From assembly GCA_022787565.1 (NCBI GenBank), contig JALFVN010000076.1:1-64000 (forward strand): a stretch of DNA of 64,000 bases. The letters run 5' to 3'. The notes below the pieces were generated by a model. It made no database searches. It was given only the letters and a program-made list of their open reading frames with translations, and had not been told where the DNA came from. Shown one piece after another: positions 1 through 10,267 of this stretch; within the stretch, counting starts at the first letter, position 1; each line of letters opens with the position of its first letter. The translations under genes and the position numbers were made by a program. The stretch is from Clostridiales bacterium (lineage in GTDB: Bacteria; Bacillota; Clostridia; Oscillospirales; Oscillospiraceae).

Positions 1-1073
1 GAGATGACACCGACACACTGAATCAGGAAATAATGAATGCCTCCGCCGTAGAAGAGGCCGCCGTCGACAGCGAAGAGGCCGGTTAAGAGAGTGCCGCCTG
101 CGCCGCATAAGCCGTGAACACCGATGGCGCCGACCGGATCATCAATCTTTAATACCTTATCGATAAATTCAATGCCGAAGACAACGAGGAACGCGGCGAT
201 TAAACCGATACAGAAAGCACCGAAGGGATTGACAACATCACAGCCTGCGGTGATGGCAACCAGACCGGCCAGAGAACCGTTCAGTGTCATGGAAACATCC
301 GGTTTCTTGTAACGGATCCAGGTAATAATCATTACGGCTACGGTTGCGGTAGCTGCTGCCAGGTTGGTGGTGACGAAGATATTACCTGCAGAATAGATGG
401 TATCATCACCGGTCATGGAAACAGTAGAACAGCCGTTGAAACCGAACCAGCAGAACCAGAGAATGAAGACTCCTAAGGCACCTAAGGTTAAGCTGTGGCC
501 AAGAATGGCATTGGGCTTTCCATTCTCATCGTACTTACCGATACGGGGACCAAGAATCTTGGCGCCAATCAGTGCTGCAACACCGCCTGCCATATGAACT
601 GCGGTGGAACCGGCGAAATCATGAAAGCCCATCTCAGCCAGCCAGCCGCCGCCCCAGATCCAGTGACCGGAAACGGGATAAACAAAAGCACTGATTACTG
701 CACTGTAGATACAGTAAGAGATAAATTTGGTACGTTCTGCCATGGCGCCGGATACGATGGTGGCTGCCGTTGCGCAGAACACGGTCTGGAAAATTAAAAA
801 TGCGGGAAGGGGAACGCCCTCCGGAAGAATGGAGGAGTAATCCCCAAGAACCATGGGGTCAACACCACCGATGAAAGCACCGGCGCCGCCGAACATGATG
901 CCAAAGCCGAGAAGCCATTAAAGCGGAGTACCGATGGCAAAGTCCATCAGGTTTTTCATGATGATGTTGCCGGCGTTTTTCGCTCTGGTAAAGCCTGTCT
1001 CCACCATAGCAAAGCCGCACTGCATAAAGAATACCAGTGCCGCGCCGATCAAAAACCATATTGACATATCCAT
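1..1073 (-). pseudogene. amt: Ammonium transporter (Amt/MEP/Rh family), interrupted by an in-frame stop and cut by the window edge
   Basis: The product would be a polytopic inner-membrane ammonium channel supplying the neighbouring glutamine synthetase. Translation starts at 1073 (MDMSIWFL) behind GAAAGGAGAAAAG. The N-terminus carries the family motif with GFAMVETGF and DFAIGTPL. Codon 52 is TAA (918-920). The same frame then stays open to base 1, continuing WLLGFGIMFGG and later AEMGFHDFAGSTAVHMAGG and WFGFNGCST, all typical Amt helices. A single codon is therefore broken rather than the frame. In relatives the position is usually aromatic, so a Tyr or Phe codon was probably hit; this is from memory. 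The overlapping TAATG would restart in a different frame and gives no Amt sequence. It is either a recent pseudogene, a sequencing error, or less likely readthrough. The 3' end lies outside the window. Confidence 0.85.
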
Positions 1074-1089
1074 ATTCTTTTCTCCTTTC

Positions 1090-1132
1090 AAAAAAGGGCA
1101 AAGGCGCCTGATCAAAATCAGACGCCTTTGCC
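1090..1132 (-). terminator. Intrinsic terminator after glnN, in the amt leader
   Basis: On the minus strand a 15-bp stem (arms 1118-1132 and 1097-1111, one G-T wobble) with a six-base loop is followed by C and six T. It begins about 25 bases after the glnN stop and its T-run ends directly before the amt ribosome binding site. It can end glnN transcription and would also attenuate readthrough into amt. The stem contains GGCAAAGGCGTC, also found in the glnN leader hairpin. Confidence 0.8.
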
Positions 1133-1157
1133 TGGTATAAACTGTTTTCTTTTTTTC

Positions 1158-3251
<2,094 letters not shown>

Positions 3252-3303
3252 AAGCTTACCTCGTTTCTTCATTTCATAAATATCTGATATTGAAAACAAA
3301 TAG

Positions 3304-3345
3304 CGGCAAAGAGGCCATGCACTATACTGCACGACGCCTTTGCCG
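3304..3345 (-). promoter_or_regulatory. glnN 5' leader hairpin
   Basis: The glnN transcript begins with a long hairpin. An 8-bp outer stem (CGGCAAAG/CTTTGCCG) is followed by two inner 5-bp helices with one mismatch and a six-base loop (3322-3327). Its 5' arm has GGCAAAGGCGTC, the same 12 bases that open the terminator stem before amt. The loop does not match the ANTAR hexaloop consensus (A first, G fourth). It may be a regulatory or stabilising structure; the ligand or protein is unknown. Confidence 0.5.
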
Positions 3346-3360
3346 TTTCAATATGGGAGG

Positions 3361-3389
3361 ATTATATGACGCAATTGTCAAATTGTCAA
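3361..3389 (-). promoter_or_regulatory. Sigma-A promoter of glnN
   Basis: On the minus strand TTGACA (3384-3389), a 17-base spacer and TATAAT (3361-3366), a full consensus match, about 110 bases before the glnN start. Confidence 0.85.
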
Positions 3390-3432
3390 TACCTTTTTTG
3401 TAAGTTTTAAACGAAGGTATAGGACAAAGTGT

Positions 3433-3465
3433 AAAAAAACACGGCGGGAATTTTGTCCCGCCGTG
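3433..3465 (-). terminator. Terminator of metNIQ
   Basis: A perfect 10-bp GC-rich stem (3440-3449 with 3456-3465), followed on the minus strand by seven T. It lies just downstream of the metQ stop. Confidence 0.9.
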
Positions 3466-3496
3466 TGAGGGCTTGTTTATGTAAGTTGAATTCAGA

Positions 3497-4384
3497 TCAG
3501 AAGATGGCCACAACAGCGCCGTTGTAGCTGTCGGCGATGAAGGTCTTTACTGCATCGGTCTGCAGAGCCTTGACCAGGGCCTGGATCTTGTCGCTGTTCT
3601 CCTCGCCGGTGCGGCAGGCGATGATGTTGGCATAGGTCTGGGCAGCGTCGCCGGAGGCGTCCTCAAGGGCCAGAGCGTCGGAGGCGTGGAGACCGGCCTG
3701 CAGAGCGTAGTTGCCGTTGATTACAGCGATGGTGCCCTCTTTGCTGTTGGTCAGCTGGGCGGGAACGGTGTCGGCCTGGACAGCCTGGATGTTGTATCCG
3801 CCGTTGTCCACGATGTCAAGGGTGGTGACGCCGGCTTCTGCGCTGGCATCCTCAGGCAGGGTGATCAGGCCCTCCTGCTGGAGCAGGAGCAGTGCGCGGG
3901 TCTCGTTGCTGTCGTCTGCAGGAATGATGATGGTTGCGCCCTCGGCCAGATCAGCCAGGTCGGAAATGCCGTTGCCGTAAATGCCGAAGGGCTCATAGTG
4001 GATCAGGGCGGCAACAGACAGATTGGTGCCGTTGGAAGCGTTGAAGCTGTTCAGGTAGGGGGTGTGCTGGAAGTAGTTTGCGTCCAGGGTACCGTCGTCC
4101 AGGGCGGTGTTGGGCAGAACATAGTCATCATAGATCACGATCTGAAGATCATAGCCTTCGGCAGCCAGGGCGTCCTTGACCTGCTCCAGGATCTCTGCAT
4201 GGGGCGTTGCGCTTGCGCCAACTACGATGGGCTCAAGTTCGACGGAGGCGGGCTCTTCGGATGCTGCGGGGGCCTCGGAGGCGGCGGGTGCTTCGGATGC
4301 GGCGGGTGCGCTGCTGCTGCCGCATGCGGCGAGAGTGAAAACTACCAGGGCAAGGGTGAGAATGAGAGCCAATGTCTTTTTCAT
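3497..4384 (-). CDS. metQ: Methionine ABC transporter substrate-binding lipoprotein (NlpA/MetQ family)
   Basis: Extracytoplasmic lipoprotein that captures methionine for the MetNI importer. The 295-residue protein starts MKKTLALILTLALV with a lipobox ending LAAC, so it should be lipid-anchored. A low-complexity linker with repeated PAASEA follows (about residues 25-48), then an NlpA-family domain (IVVGASATPHAEIL, NYFQHTPYL). RBS AAAGGAG lies 8-10 bases before ATG. It is the last gene of a metN-metI-metQ operon, 119 bases after metI, and is followed by a strong terminator. Methionine specificity is inferred from the family and from the Met-rich leader peptide at the head of the operon. Confidence 0.93.
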   Translation of the reverse strand: MKKTLALILTLALVVFTLAACGSSSAPAASEAPAASEAPAASEEPASVELEPIVVGASATPHAEILEQVKDALAAEGYDLQIVIYDDYVLPNTALDDGTLDANYFQHTPYLNSFNASNGTNLSVAALIHYEPFGIYGNGISDLADLAEGATIIIPADDSNETRALLLLQQEGLITLPEDASAEAGVTTLDIVDNGGYNIQAVQADTVPAQLTNSKEGTIAVINGNYALQAGLHASDALALEDASGDAAQTYANIIACRTGEENSDKIQALVKALQTDAVKTFIADSYNGAVVAIF

Positions 4385-4503
4385 TTTTATTTTCTCCTTT
4401 TTCTTTATGAATGTGTTTGTTTGATCTTACCGTATAATGACGCCGCGCCACATTCGAACACGGTGCCAATTGGCATGAGTCAGAAAATTAAGCAAAACGT
4501 TCA

Positions 4504-5181
4504 TCATCTGATCCTCTTATCACTCTTCTGCGCGATTCTGGTGCCCACTTCCTGGATCACCTGTACGATCACCACCATGAGCAGCACACAGATCCAGGTG
4601 ATGTCGTCGTTGCTGCGCTGATGGCCGTAAATGATGGCAATCTGGCCGAGGCCGGTTCCGCCGATGGTGGCTGCCATGGCCGAATAGCTGAGGATCGTCA
4701 CCATGGAGATCACGGCGCCGGTGATCAGCGAGGGCTTGGCCTCCGGCAGAAGCACCTTGAATACGATCTGAAAATTATTGGAACCCATAGACTGAGCAGC
4801 CTCAATAACGCCTGCGTCCACTTCCTTCAGCGAAGATTCCACCATACGCCCCACATAGGGAGAGGCGGCGATAATGAGCATGACAATAACGGCTTTGTTT
4901 CCCAGCGCCGTCCCTACGATCAGCCTTGCCACAGGGAGCATGGCCACCATGAGGATGATAAAGGGGATGCTTCTGAAAAAGTTGACGACGAAGCCCAGAA
5001 TACGGTTCAGCCATTTTACGGGGTGGATGCCGCCGTCATCCGTTACGTTCAGAATAACGCCCAGCGGAAGGCCGATCACATAGGCTATAGCCGAGGAGAT
5101 CAGGGTCATATATATGGTTTCCCATATGCCCAGCTGAATAAGGCCGTTGTCCCACAGCTTATAAAACATTTCCGAGAGCAT
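4504..5181 (-). CDS. metI: Methionine ABC transporter permease MetI
   Basis: Inner-membrane permease of the methionine importer, 225 residues with about five hydrophobic segments. The BPD_transp_1 EAA region is recognisable around EAAQSMGSNNFQIVFKVLLP, where the ATPase docks. It starts 3 bases after the metN stop, consistent with translational coupling in the operon. Length and motif agree with MetI proteins. Confidence 0.95.
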   Translation of the reverse strand: MLSEMFYKLWDNGLIQLGIWETIYMTLISSAIAYVIGLPLGVILNVTDDGGIHPVKWLNRILGFVVNFFRSIPFIILMVAMLPVARLIVGTALGNKAVIVMLIIAASPYVGRMVESSLKEVDAGVIEAAQSMGSNNFQIVFKVLLPEAKPSLITGAVISMVTILSYSAMAATIGGTGLGQIAIIYGHQRSNDDITWICVLLMVVIVQVIQEVGTRIAQKSDKRIR

Positions 5182-5184
5182 GGC

Positions 5185-6174
5185 TTATTCCTCCTCCCGC
5201 CATTTTACCTGGCTGTTTCTCAGCCAGACCATGATTTTATCCGCCTGATGCTGATCCTTGGGCAGCTCAATAATCATCTGCCCGTGAATAACCCCTTCAA
5301 ACTCCTTGGTGTCCGCAAAGAGGATGTTCACCGGGGCCTGGCACTCCAGCACCATCTCCGAAATAATGGGGGCATTGGAATGCTCTCCGTCGAAGGTGAG
5401 TCTGAGCCGCCGGCCGCCGGCAGTATCCAGCACTGTCCGTTCCTTGGGGATGATCAGCTCCCGGGCGATCTGGGATTTGGGATTGGTGAACACCTCGCTC
5501 ACCTTTCCCTCTTCGGCGATCCGGCTGTGATCAATGACCGCCACACTGTCGCAGATCTGGTCAATGACCTTCATCTCATGGGTGATGACCACAATGGTGA
5601 CGCCCAGACTGTTGTTGATCTCCCGCAGAAGCTCCAGGATGGAGCGGGTAGTATTGGGGTCAAGGGCGCTGGTAGCCTCGTCGCAGAGCAGATACTTGGG
5701 GCTTGTTGCCAGAGCCCTGGCAATTGCCACGCGCTGCTTCTGTCCGCCTGAAAGCTGGGCCGGGTAGGAATTGGCCCTGTCGGCAAGGCCGACAAGATGA
5801 AGCAGTTCCATAGCTCTCGCCCTGGCCTCTTTTCTGCCTACTCCGGCGATCTCCAGCGGATAGCAGACGTTTTTCAGCACACTTCTCTGGGCCAGCAGGT
5901 TAAAGCCCTGAAAAATCATGCCGATGGACTGCCGCAGCTTCAACAGCTCCCTGCGGGAAAGCTCTGTCACACTTTTCCCGTCAATGATGACCTGGCCGTC
6001 AGTAGGCTCTTCAAGCAGGTTGATGCATCGGACAAGGGTACTCTTTCCCGCGCCGGACAGGCCGATGATGCCGAAGATCTCCCCGTCGTTTATGGTCAGG
6101 TTGATATCCTCCAGGGCCACGATCTCCTTTTCCTGGGTGCGGTAGGTCTTGGACATGTGCTTTAACTCGATCAT
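5185..6174 (-). CDS. metN: Methionine ABC transporter ATP-binding protein MetN
   Basis: Cytoplasmic ATPase powering methionine uptake, 329 residues. Walker A GLSGAGKST (about residue 38), signature LSGGQKQRVAIARAL and Walker B LLCDEATSALD are intact. The C-terminal roughly 80 residues form the NIL domain typical of MetN, which binds methionine and inhibits transport when the cell is replete. ATG at 6174 follows TTGGAGTTGATTGA. It is the first structural gene of metNIQ and lies directly downstream of a leader peptide and terminator. Confidence 0.96.
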   Translation of the reverse strand: MIELKHMSKTYRTQEKEIVALEDINLTINDGEIFGIIGLSGAGKSTLVRCINLLEEPTDGQVIIDGKSVTELSRRELLKLRQSIGMIFQGFNLLAQRSVLKNVCYPLEIAGVGRKEARARAMELLHLVGLADRANSYPAQLSGGQKQRVAIARALATSPKYLLCDEATSALDPNTTRSILELLREINNSLGVTIVVITHEMKVIDQICDSVAVIDHSRIAEEGKVSEVFTNPKSQIARELIIPKERTVLDTAGGRRLRLTFDGEHSNAPIISEMVLECQAPVNILFADTKEFEGVIHGQMIIELPKDQHQADKIMVWLRNSQVKWREEE

Positions 6175-6186
6175 TCAATCAACTCC

Positions 6187-6222
6187 AAAAAGAAAAGCCG
6201 GAAAGCTCGCATGCTTCCCGGC
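6187..6222 (-). terminator. Attenuator terminator between the Met-rich leader peptide and metN
   Basis: Minus-strand stem of 10 bp (6213-6222 with 6197-6206, one G-T wobble), a six-base loop and then TTTTCTTTTT (6196-6187), immediately before the metN ribosome binding site. It lies between the promoter and metN, so it must be bypassed for expression. Confidence 0.88.
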
Positions 6223-6248
6223 TGTGTATATTCAGACAAAACTGAAAT

Positions 6249-6362
6249 TCAGGCGGATATGAAACATGGCGAACCGGAATTTTGCGCGCGGCGCATCATG
6301 CACATGCGGAACATGCACATCATACCCATCATCATGCTGTTAAGACCAAAGGACTTACGCAT
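6249..6362 (-). CDS. Methionine-rich leader peptide of metNIQ
   Basis: A 37-codon reading frame with RBS AAAGGAG and ATG at 6362, ending TGA at 6249. It has ten Met codons (positions 1, 10-12, 14, 15, 17, 20, 22, 23), nine of them within codons 10-23, and three Cys. It sits between a perfect sigma-A promoter and the attenuator terminator of the methionine transporter operon. This is the architecture of ribosome-mediated attenuation: with scarce Met-tRNA the ribosome would stall in the Met run and free downstream RNA to block the terminator. One possible antiterminator pairing is TTCCGGTT (6272-6279), three to four codons past the Met run, with AGCCGGGAA of the terminator arm, with one bulge. 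No SAM riboswitch or T-box is visible. The mechanism is inference. Confidence 0.8.
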   Translation of the reverse strand: MRKSFGLNSMMMGMMCMFRMCMMRRAQNSGSPCFISA

Positions 6363-6392
6363 ATCGGTTCGCTCCTTTCAAAGGTTGTGGAG

Positions 6393-6421
6393 ATTATAAT
6401 TCCATCTTCCCCACTTGTCAA
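6393..6421 (-). promoter_or_regulatory. Sigma-A promoter of the metNIQ leader
   Basis: Minus strand TTGACA (6416-6421), 17-base spacer, TATAAT (6393-6398): a perfect consensus promoter 31 bases before the leader-peptide ATG. Confidence 0.9.
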
Positions 6422-6462
6422 GAGAGTTTTTTCATTTTCCTGCGCTAAATCGCAAAAATTCG

Positions 6463-6492
6463 TTGACAGTGCTCATGCAGCGGGTTTAAAAT
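6463..6492 (+). promoter_or_regulatory. Promoter of nadE
   Basis: TTGACA (6463-6468), 18-base spacer, TAAAAT (6487-6492), 41 bases before the nadE start and divergent from the metNIQ promoter. Confidence 0.65.
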
Positions 6493-6532
6493 CTGGTCCA
6501 TTAAGGTGAGGCTATTCCTTGGAGGTGTGTTT

Positions 6533-8461
6533 ATGGAACTTGGCTTTGTAAAGCTTTCCGCCGCCTGTCCCCAGGTGAAGGTGGGCGATGTGCAATATAA
6601 TCTTGCTTCGGCAAAAGCAGCCCTTGACCGGGCGGAAGCGCTGGGCAGTGTGCTGCTGGTGCTGCCTGAGCTGCATCTGACCGCATACACCTGCGGCGAC
6701 CTGTTCTATTCCGATCTGCTGCTTTCGGCCGCAAGGGAAGCCTTGCAGGAATTACGGGAATACAGCCGGGGCAAGCACTGTCTGACCGCAGTGGGTCTTC
6801 CCCTGCGGCTCGATGGCAAGCTTTATAACTGCGCTGCCGTGGTACAGGACGGCGCTGTTCTGGGCCTTGTCCCCAAGAGCATCCTTCCCAACTACGGCGA
6901 GTTTTACGAAAAGCGGCAGTTCAGCTCGGGCAATGAATATTCAGGCCCCAACGAGGTCCGCCTTTGCGGAGAGACGATCCCCTTCGGCAGCGACCTTCTT
7001 TTCTGCTGCAAGGAGATGGAGGAACTGGTCATCGGCATTGAGATCTGCGAAGACCTGTGGGCCCCCGTGACGCCGGCTACCGATCTCTGTCTCTCCGGTG
7101 CCACAGTCATTGCCAATCTTTCCGCCTCCAACGAGCTGATCGGTAAAGACGACTACCGCCGTCTTCTCATCTCCTCCGCATCCTCCCGGCTTATCTGCGC
7201 CTATGCCTATGCCAACGCAGGCAGCGGTGAGTCCACCCAGGATATGGTGTTCTCAGGGCACAGTCTTATCTATGAAAACGGTATAAAGCTGGCGGAGAAA
7301 AAGCCCTTTGAAGCGGAAACCGATTTTATCACCACCGAAGCGGATCTGTTCCGCCTGAGAAACGAGCGGCACCGCAACACCAGCTTTTCCGGCAGAAGCA
7401 GCAAAAGCTGCCGCCGCGTCAGTTTCTCCTATCCCCTGCACCAGGTGGAGCTGAGCAGATTCATTCCCCGCCATCCCTTTGTCCCCGCAGACAGCGAAAC
7501 CCTTTCTGAGCGCGCCGAGGCCATCCTCAGCATCCAGTCCCACGGGCTGAAAAAGCGGCTGGAGCACATTCATTGCCCCAAAGCCGTCATCGGCATCTCC
7601 GGCGGGCTGGACAGCACCCTGGCTCTGCTGGTCATGGTCAGGGCCATGGACATGTTAAAGCGGCCACGGACGGATATTCTCGCCGTCACCATGCCCTGCT
7701 TCGGCACCACGGAGCGAACCCGCAGCAACGCCCGGGCGCTCTGCGAGGAGTTGGGCGTCAGCTTCCGTCAGGTGGATATCACTGCCGCCGTCAGGCAGCA
7801 TTTTGCGGATATCGGCCAGGACCCGGAAAAGACCGACGTTACCTTTGAAAACTGCCAGGCCCGGGAGCGGACCCAGGTTCTGATGGATATCGCCAACCGG
7901 GAAAACGGCATTGTGGTGGGCACCGGCGACCTGTCGGAGCTGGCTTTGGGCTGGGCCACCTATAACGGCGACCATATGTCCATGTACGCGGTCAACGCTT
8001 CCGTCCCCAAGACACTGGTGCGTTACATCATCGCCTATGAGTCCGCCCACTGTTCTCCCCAGGTCAAGGCCATACTGGACGACATTCTGGACACCCCCGT
8101 TTCCCCTGAGCTGCTGCCCGCCGACAGTGAGGGGAAAATTTCCCAAAAGACGGAGGATATCGTGGGTCCCTATGAGCTGCACGACTTTTTCCTGTACCAT
8201 ATGCTCCGAAACGGCTCCTCCCCCAGACGCATTTTCGCCCTGGCCCGTTACGCCTTTCAGGGCAGCTATTCCGATGAGACCATTCTCCACTGGCTGAAGG
8301 TTTTTACCCGCCGTTTCTTTGCCCAGCAGTTCAAGCGCTCCTGTCTGCCCGACGGGCCCAAGGTGGGCACTGTCACCCTCTCCCCCCGGGGCGACTGGCG
8401 TATGCCCTCTGACGCCTGCTCTGCTTTGTGGCTGCAGGAGCTGGAAAAGATCAAATGCTGA
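6533..8461 (+). CDS. nadE: Glutamine-dependent NAD(+) synthetase
   Basis: Cytoplasmic two-domain enzyme of 642 residues. The N-terminal nitrilase-fold glutaminase releases ammonia from glutamine, and the C-terminal domain amidates nicotinic acid adenine dinucleotide to NAD with ATP. The glutaminase triad is visible: Glu in PELHLTAY, Lys in VPKSILPNY and Cys in [11 protein letters not shown]. The synthetase P-loop [10 protein letters not shown] lies near residue 355. ATG at 6533 follows TTGGAGGTG. It is monocistronic between its own promoter and a strong terminator, and divergent from metNIQ. Confidence 0.95.
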   Translation: MELGFVKLSAACPQVKVGDVQYNLASAKAALDRAEALGSVLLVLPELHLTAYTCGDLFYSDLLLSAAREALQELREYSRGKHCLTAVGLPLRLDGKLYNCAAVVQDGAVLGLVPKSILPNYGEFYEKRQFSSGNEYSGPNEVRLCGETIPFGSDLLFCCKEMEELVIGIEICEDLWAPVTPATDLCLSGATVIANLSASNELIGKDDYRRLLISSASSRLICAYAYANAGSGESTQDMVFSGHSLIYENGIKLAEKKPFEAETDFITTEADLFRLRNERHRNTSFSGRSSKSCRRVSFSYPLHQVELSRFIPRHPFVPADSETLSERAEAILSIQSHGLKKRLEHIHCPKAVIGISGGLDSTLALLVMVRAMDMLKRPRTDILAVTMPCFGTTERTRSNARALCEELGVSFRQVDITAAVRQHFADIGQDPEKTDVTFENCQARERTQVLMDIANRENGIVVGTGDLSELALGWATYNGDHMSMYAVNASVPKTLVRYIIAYESAHCSPQVKAILDDILDTPVSPELLPADSEGKISQKTEDIVGPYELHDFFLYHMLRNGSSPRRIFALARYAFQGSYSDETILHWLKVFTRRFFAQQFKRSCLPDGPKVGTVTLSPRGDWRMPSDACSALWLQELEKIKC

Positions 8462-8576
8462 TATTGCTGATATGATTATAGAAAAAAATCCGGGAATGGC
8501 GGGTGCTCATAAGACAGTTAAGGAACCGCTTAGCTTTTTATGGAATCTGTCAGACGGGGTTGGCAACAACAAAATG

Positions 8577-8616
8577 AGCGATGCTTGGTTTACTGACTGA
8601 GCATCGCTTTTTTTGC
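8577..8616 (+). terminator. Terminator downstream of nadE
   Basis: A perfect 9-bp stem (8577-8585 with 8600-8608) followed by eight T. The roughly 115 bases between the nadE stop and the hairpin contain no gene I can support. Confidence 0.85.
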
Positions 8617-8682
8617 CTGTGCTTAATGGATATTAGTGCGATTCCTGATTCGAATTAGAGCTTAATTATATTAAAATCTATA

Positions 8683-8711
8683 TTGACAATCGGGAAATCT
8701 AATATTATATT
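8683..8711 (+). promoter_or_regulatory. Promoter of the DUF2089-like gene
   Basis: TTGACA (8683-8688), 17-base spacer, TATATT (8706-8711), 18 bases before the ATG at 8730. Confidence 0.7.
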
Positions 8712-8729
8712 ATGGGTAGAGGTGATTGT

Positions 8730-9476
8730 ATGGCAAAACTGATTTCAAAATGTCCCGGTTGCGAGGGCGCTCTGATAATCTCTACGCTGCAATGTTCTTG
8801 CTGTGGGATGGAATTAAAAAACAATTTTGATCTGAGTCCATTTGACAAACTGAATTCTGAACAAAATGCACTGCTTATCTCTTTTTTGAAAAACAGAGGA
8901 AATCTAAAGGAGGTGCAATCTGATTTGAATATCTCATACCCCACCGCTAAAAAGAAACTGGATGAATTGCTGACTGCGCTGAACCTGAGTGACGCATCCC
9001 ATAAAGAGGAACGAACGGAAATTGATATAAGTAGTTTGGAGGTTGACTATTCCAGTAGGCGGGCATCGGAAATCATCAAAGCAAAGCTGAAGGAACATGG
9101 TGGTCATGTTACCGTATATACCGCAAGAGGACTTCCTTGCGAAATATATGCTGAAGCGGACGGAAAAACATTTACGAGTGACAAATTGCCGATTAGCCCT
9201 CCTTATGAATACGATGTATTTAATGTCATCGTTGACCTCCTTCTGAAGCAAGGCGGACGCGCGCGAAAAGGGAACGGCAGAAATTATAAACTCGGTGAGG
9301 CTGGTTGCGAAGAAAACACCGTTGTAGGTGCAATCGCAAAAAGCCGAGGACGCAAAGTTGGGGATTCTGTATTTGACCCTGTTTTTGTCATGGCTGCGAT
9401 TTTGGAGTGGGCTGGAATAGCGGAGAATGGCAGAGGCGAATTGATACTCACCTCAGAATATAGGAGATTGATATGA
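8730..9476 (+). CDS. DUF2089-domain protein with an uncharacterised C-terminal region
   Basis: The 248-residue protein has a zinc-ribbon-like N-terminus (CPGC at about residue 9 and CSCCG at about residue 24). A helix-turn-helix-like stretch with FLKNRGNLKEVQSDLNIS and YPTAKKKLDELL follows (about residues 52-85), matching the DUF2089 pattern. The remaining about 150 residues are not recognised. A role in DNA binding is plausible but unproven. The start at 8730 follows AGAGGTG; an upstream in-frame ATG at 8712 lacks a binding site. Base composition is clearly more AT-rich than its flanks. It overlaps the next reading frame by ATGA, suggesting coupling, and has its own good promoter. This may be an acquired patch. 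Confidence 0.75.
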   Translation: MAKLISKCPGCEGALIISTLQCSCCGMELKNNFDLSPFDKLNSEQNALLISFLKNRGNLKEVQSDLNISYPTAKKKLDELLTALNLSDASHKEERTEIDISSLEVDYSSRRASEIIKAKLKEHGGHVTVYTARGLPCEIYAEADGKTFTSDKLPISPPYEYDVFNVIVDLLLKQGGRARKGNGRNYKLGEAGCEENTVVGAIAKSRGRKVGDSVFDPVFVMAAILEWAGIAENGRGELILTSEYRRLI

Positions 9477-9541
9477 TTCGTTTCTTACTTTATGTGTTTA
9501 TAGGATTTTGGTATAACTTGCTATTTAAGAATAAGTACTAA
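9473..9541 (+). CDS. 22-residue hydrophobic microprotein
   Basis: A tiny frame beginning MIRFLLYVFI and ending with basic FKNKY. Its ATG overlaps the TGA of the DUF2089-like gene (ATGA) and it has GGAG 7 bases upstream (within TAGGAGATTGAT). Composition predicts one membrane segment with a positively charged tail. It is followed 17 bases later by another gene, so it sits as the middle cistron of a three-gene unit. Function is unknown. Coupling and RBS support translation, but length alone cannot prove it. Confidence 0.5.
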   Translation: MIRFLLYVFIGFWYNLLFKNKY

Positions 9542-9558
9542 AAGCGTGGAGGGTGAAA

Positions 9559-10134
9559 ATGGCAAAAAGAATATGCTGTCCTAATATTTTGTGTAAAAGC
9601 ACAGATGTTGTTCCAGTTTCAACCAAAACGAAATTCTCACTTAGAAAAGCTGTGATTGACGGTACAGTTGGCAGCCTGTTCACCCCCTTGGAACAGTTAT
9701 TGGCGCAGCAAGCGGCATTAACGGAAAGTATGGCAAAACGAAATTTATATGCCAAGATTGCGGGAAAGTGTTTGAGAAAAAGCTTAAATTCAGTTGGTAA
9801 TACTTTTATGGAAATATTAGCAAAAAAGTTTGAAGAAGAATTGAAACTGAAAATGCTCCGGGCTAAAAAGGAGTGCAAATACAATCCAACTCGCTTCAAT
9901 CAAATGCTGGCAACTTACGGCGGCGCTGAAACAGCAAAGCGACTCATTTCAAATGCACGAAAAACGGGTAATACATCAGAGGGATTCTCCACGCTCTTTT
10001 TATGTGGGCGATTAGATTTATCCATGGAGGATTCTGTCTGTAAAGCCGAATATGCGCCATTATTTACTGACAAAGAAATCGCATATTGCAAAGAGGTTTT
10101 AGGAATTGATAAAATACAAACTGAAACTGATTAA
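9559..10134 (+). CDS. Hypothetical protein with a C-terminal helical motif
   Basis: A 191-residue protein, not recognised as a whole. It begins MAKRICCPNILC (a possible metal-binding Cys cluster at residues 6-12), is followed by a helical Lys/Glu-rich middle, and ends with a region reading GGAETAKRLISNARKTG, SEGFSTLFLCGRLDLSMED and LFTDKEIAYCKEVLG. Similar SEGF/GRLDLS/LFT patterns recur at the C-termini of assorted accessory-region proteins, from memory. RBS GGAGGG is 5 bases before the ATG at 9559; a GTG six bases earlier is in frame but overlaps the RBS. It appears co-transcribed with the two upstream genes in the AT-rich patch. Confidence 0.7.
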   Translation: MAKRICCPNILCKSTDVVPVSTKTKFSLRKAVIDGTVGSLFTPLEQLLAQQAALTESMAKRNLYAKIAGKCLRKSLNSVGNTFMEILAKKFEEELKLKMLRAKKECKYNPTRFNQMLATYGGAETAKRLISNARKTGNTSEGFSTLFLCGRLDLSMEDSVCKAEYAPLFTDKEIAYCKEVLGIDKIQTETD

Positions 10135-10167
10135 AGAAGTATCACAAATATCCCTTTAAAACAAAGG

Positions 10168-10208
10168 GCGCACTTCTATACAGGGGTAAACCCTGTATAG
10201 AAGTGCGC
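10168..10208 (+). repeat. Perfect 18-bp inverted repeat
   Basis: Arms 10168-10185 and 10191-10208 are perfectly complementary around a five-base loop. It lies between the convergent accessory gene and the ANTAR gene. There is only a short T run, so it may be a poor bidirectional terminator or the end of an acquired segment. Confidence 0.6.
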
Positions 10209-10267
10209 TTTGCGGCTATCCCCAATTTAACTGTTTTACGACGACCCGCGTAAAATCCCGGATTTTT

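Noticed and set aside
3304..3345. ANTAR target in the glnN and amt leaders
   Set aside because: The hexaloops lack A at position 1 and G at position 4, and only one hairpin rather than the required pair is clear at each site. Kept only as a weak hypothesis.
6175..6362. SAM riboswitch or Met T-box ahead of metNIQ
   Set aside because: Looked for because it is the usual control. No T-box core GGTGGNACC and no SAM-type junction sequence are visible; the Met-rich leader frame and terminator explain the region better.
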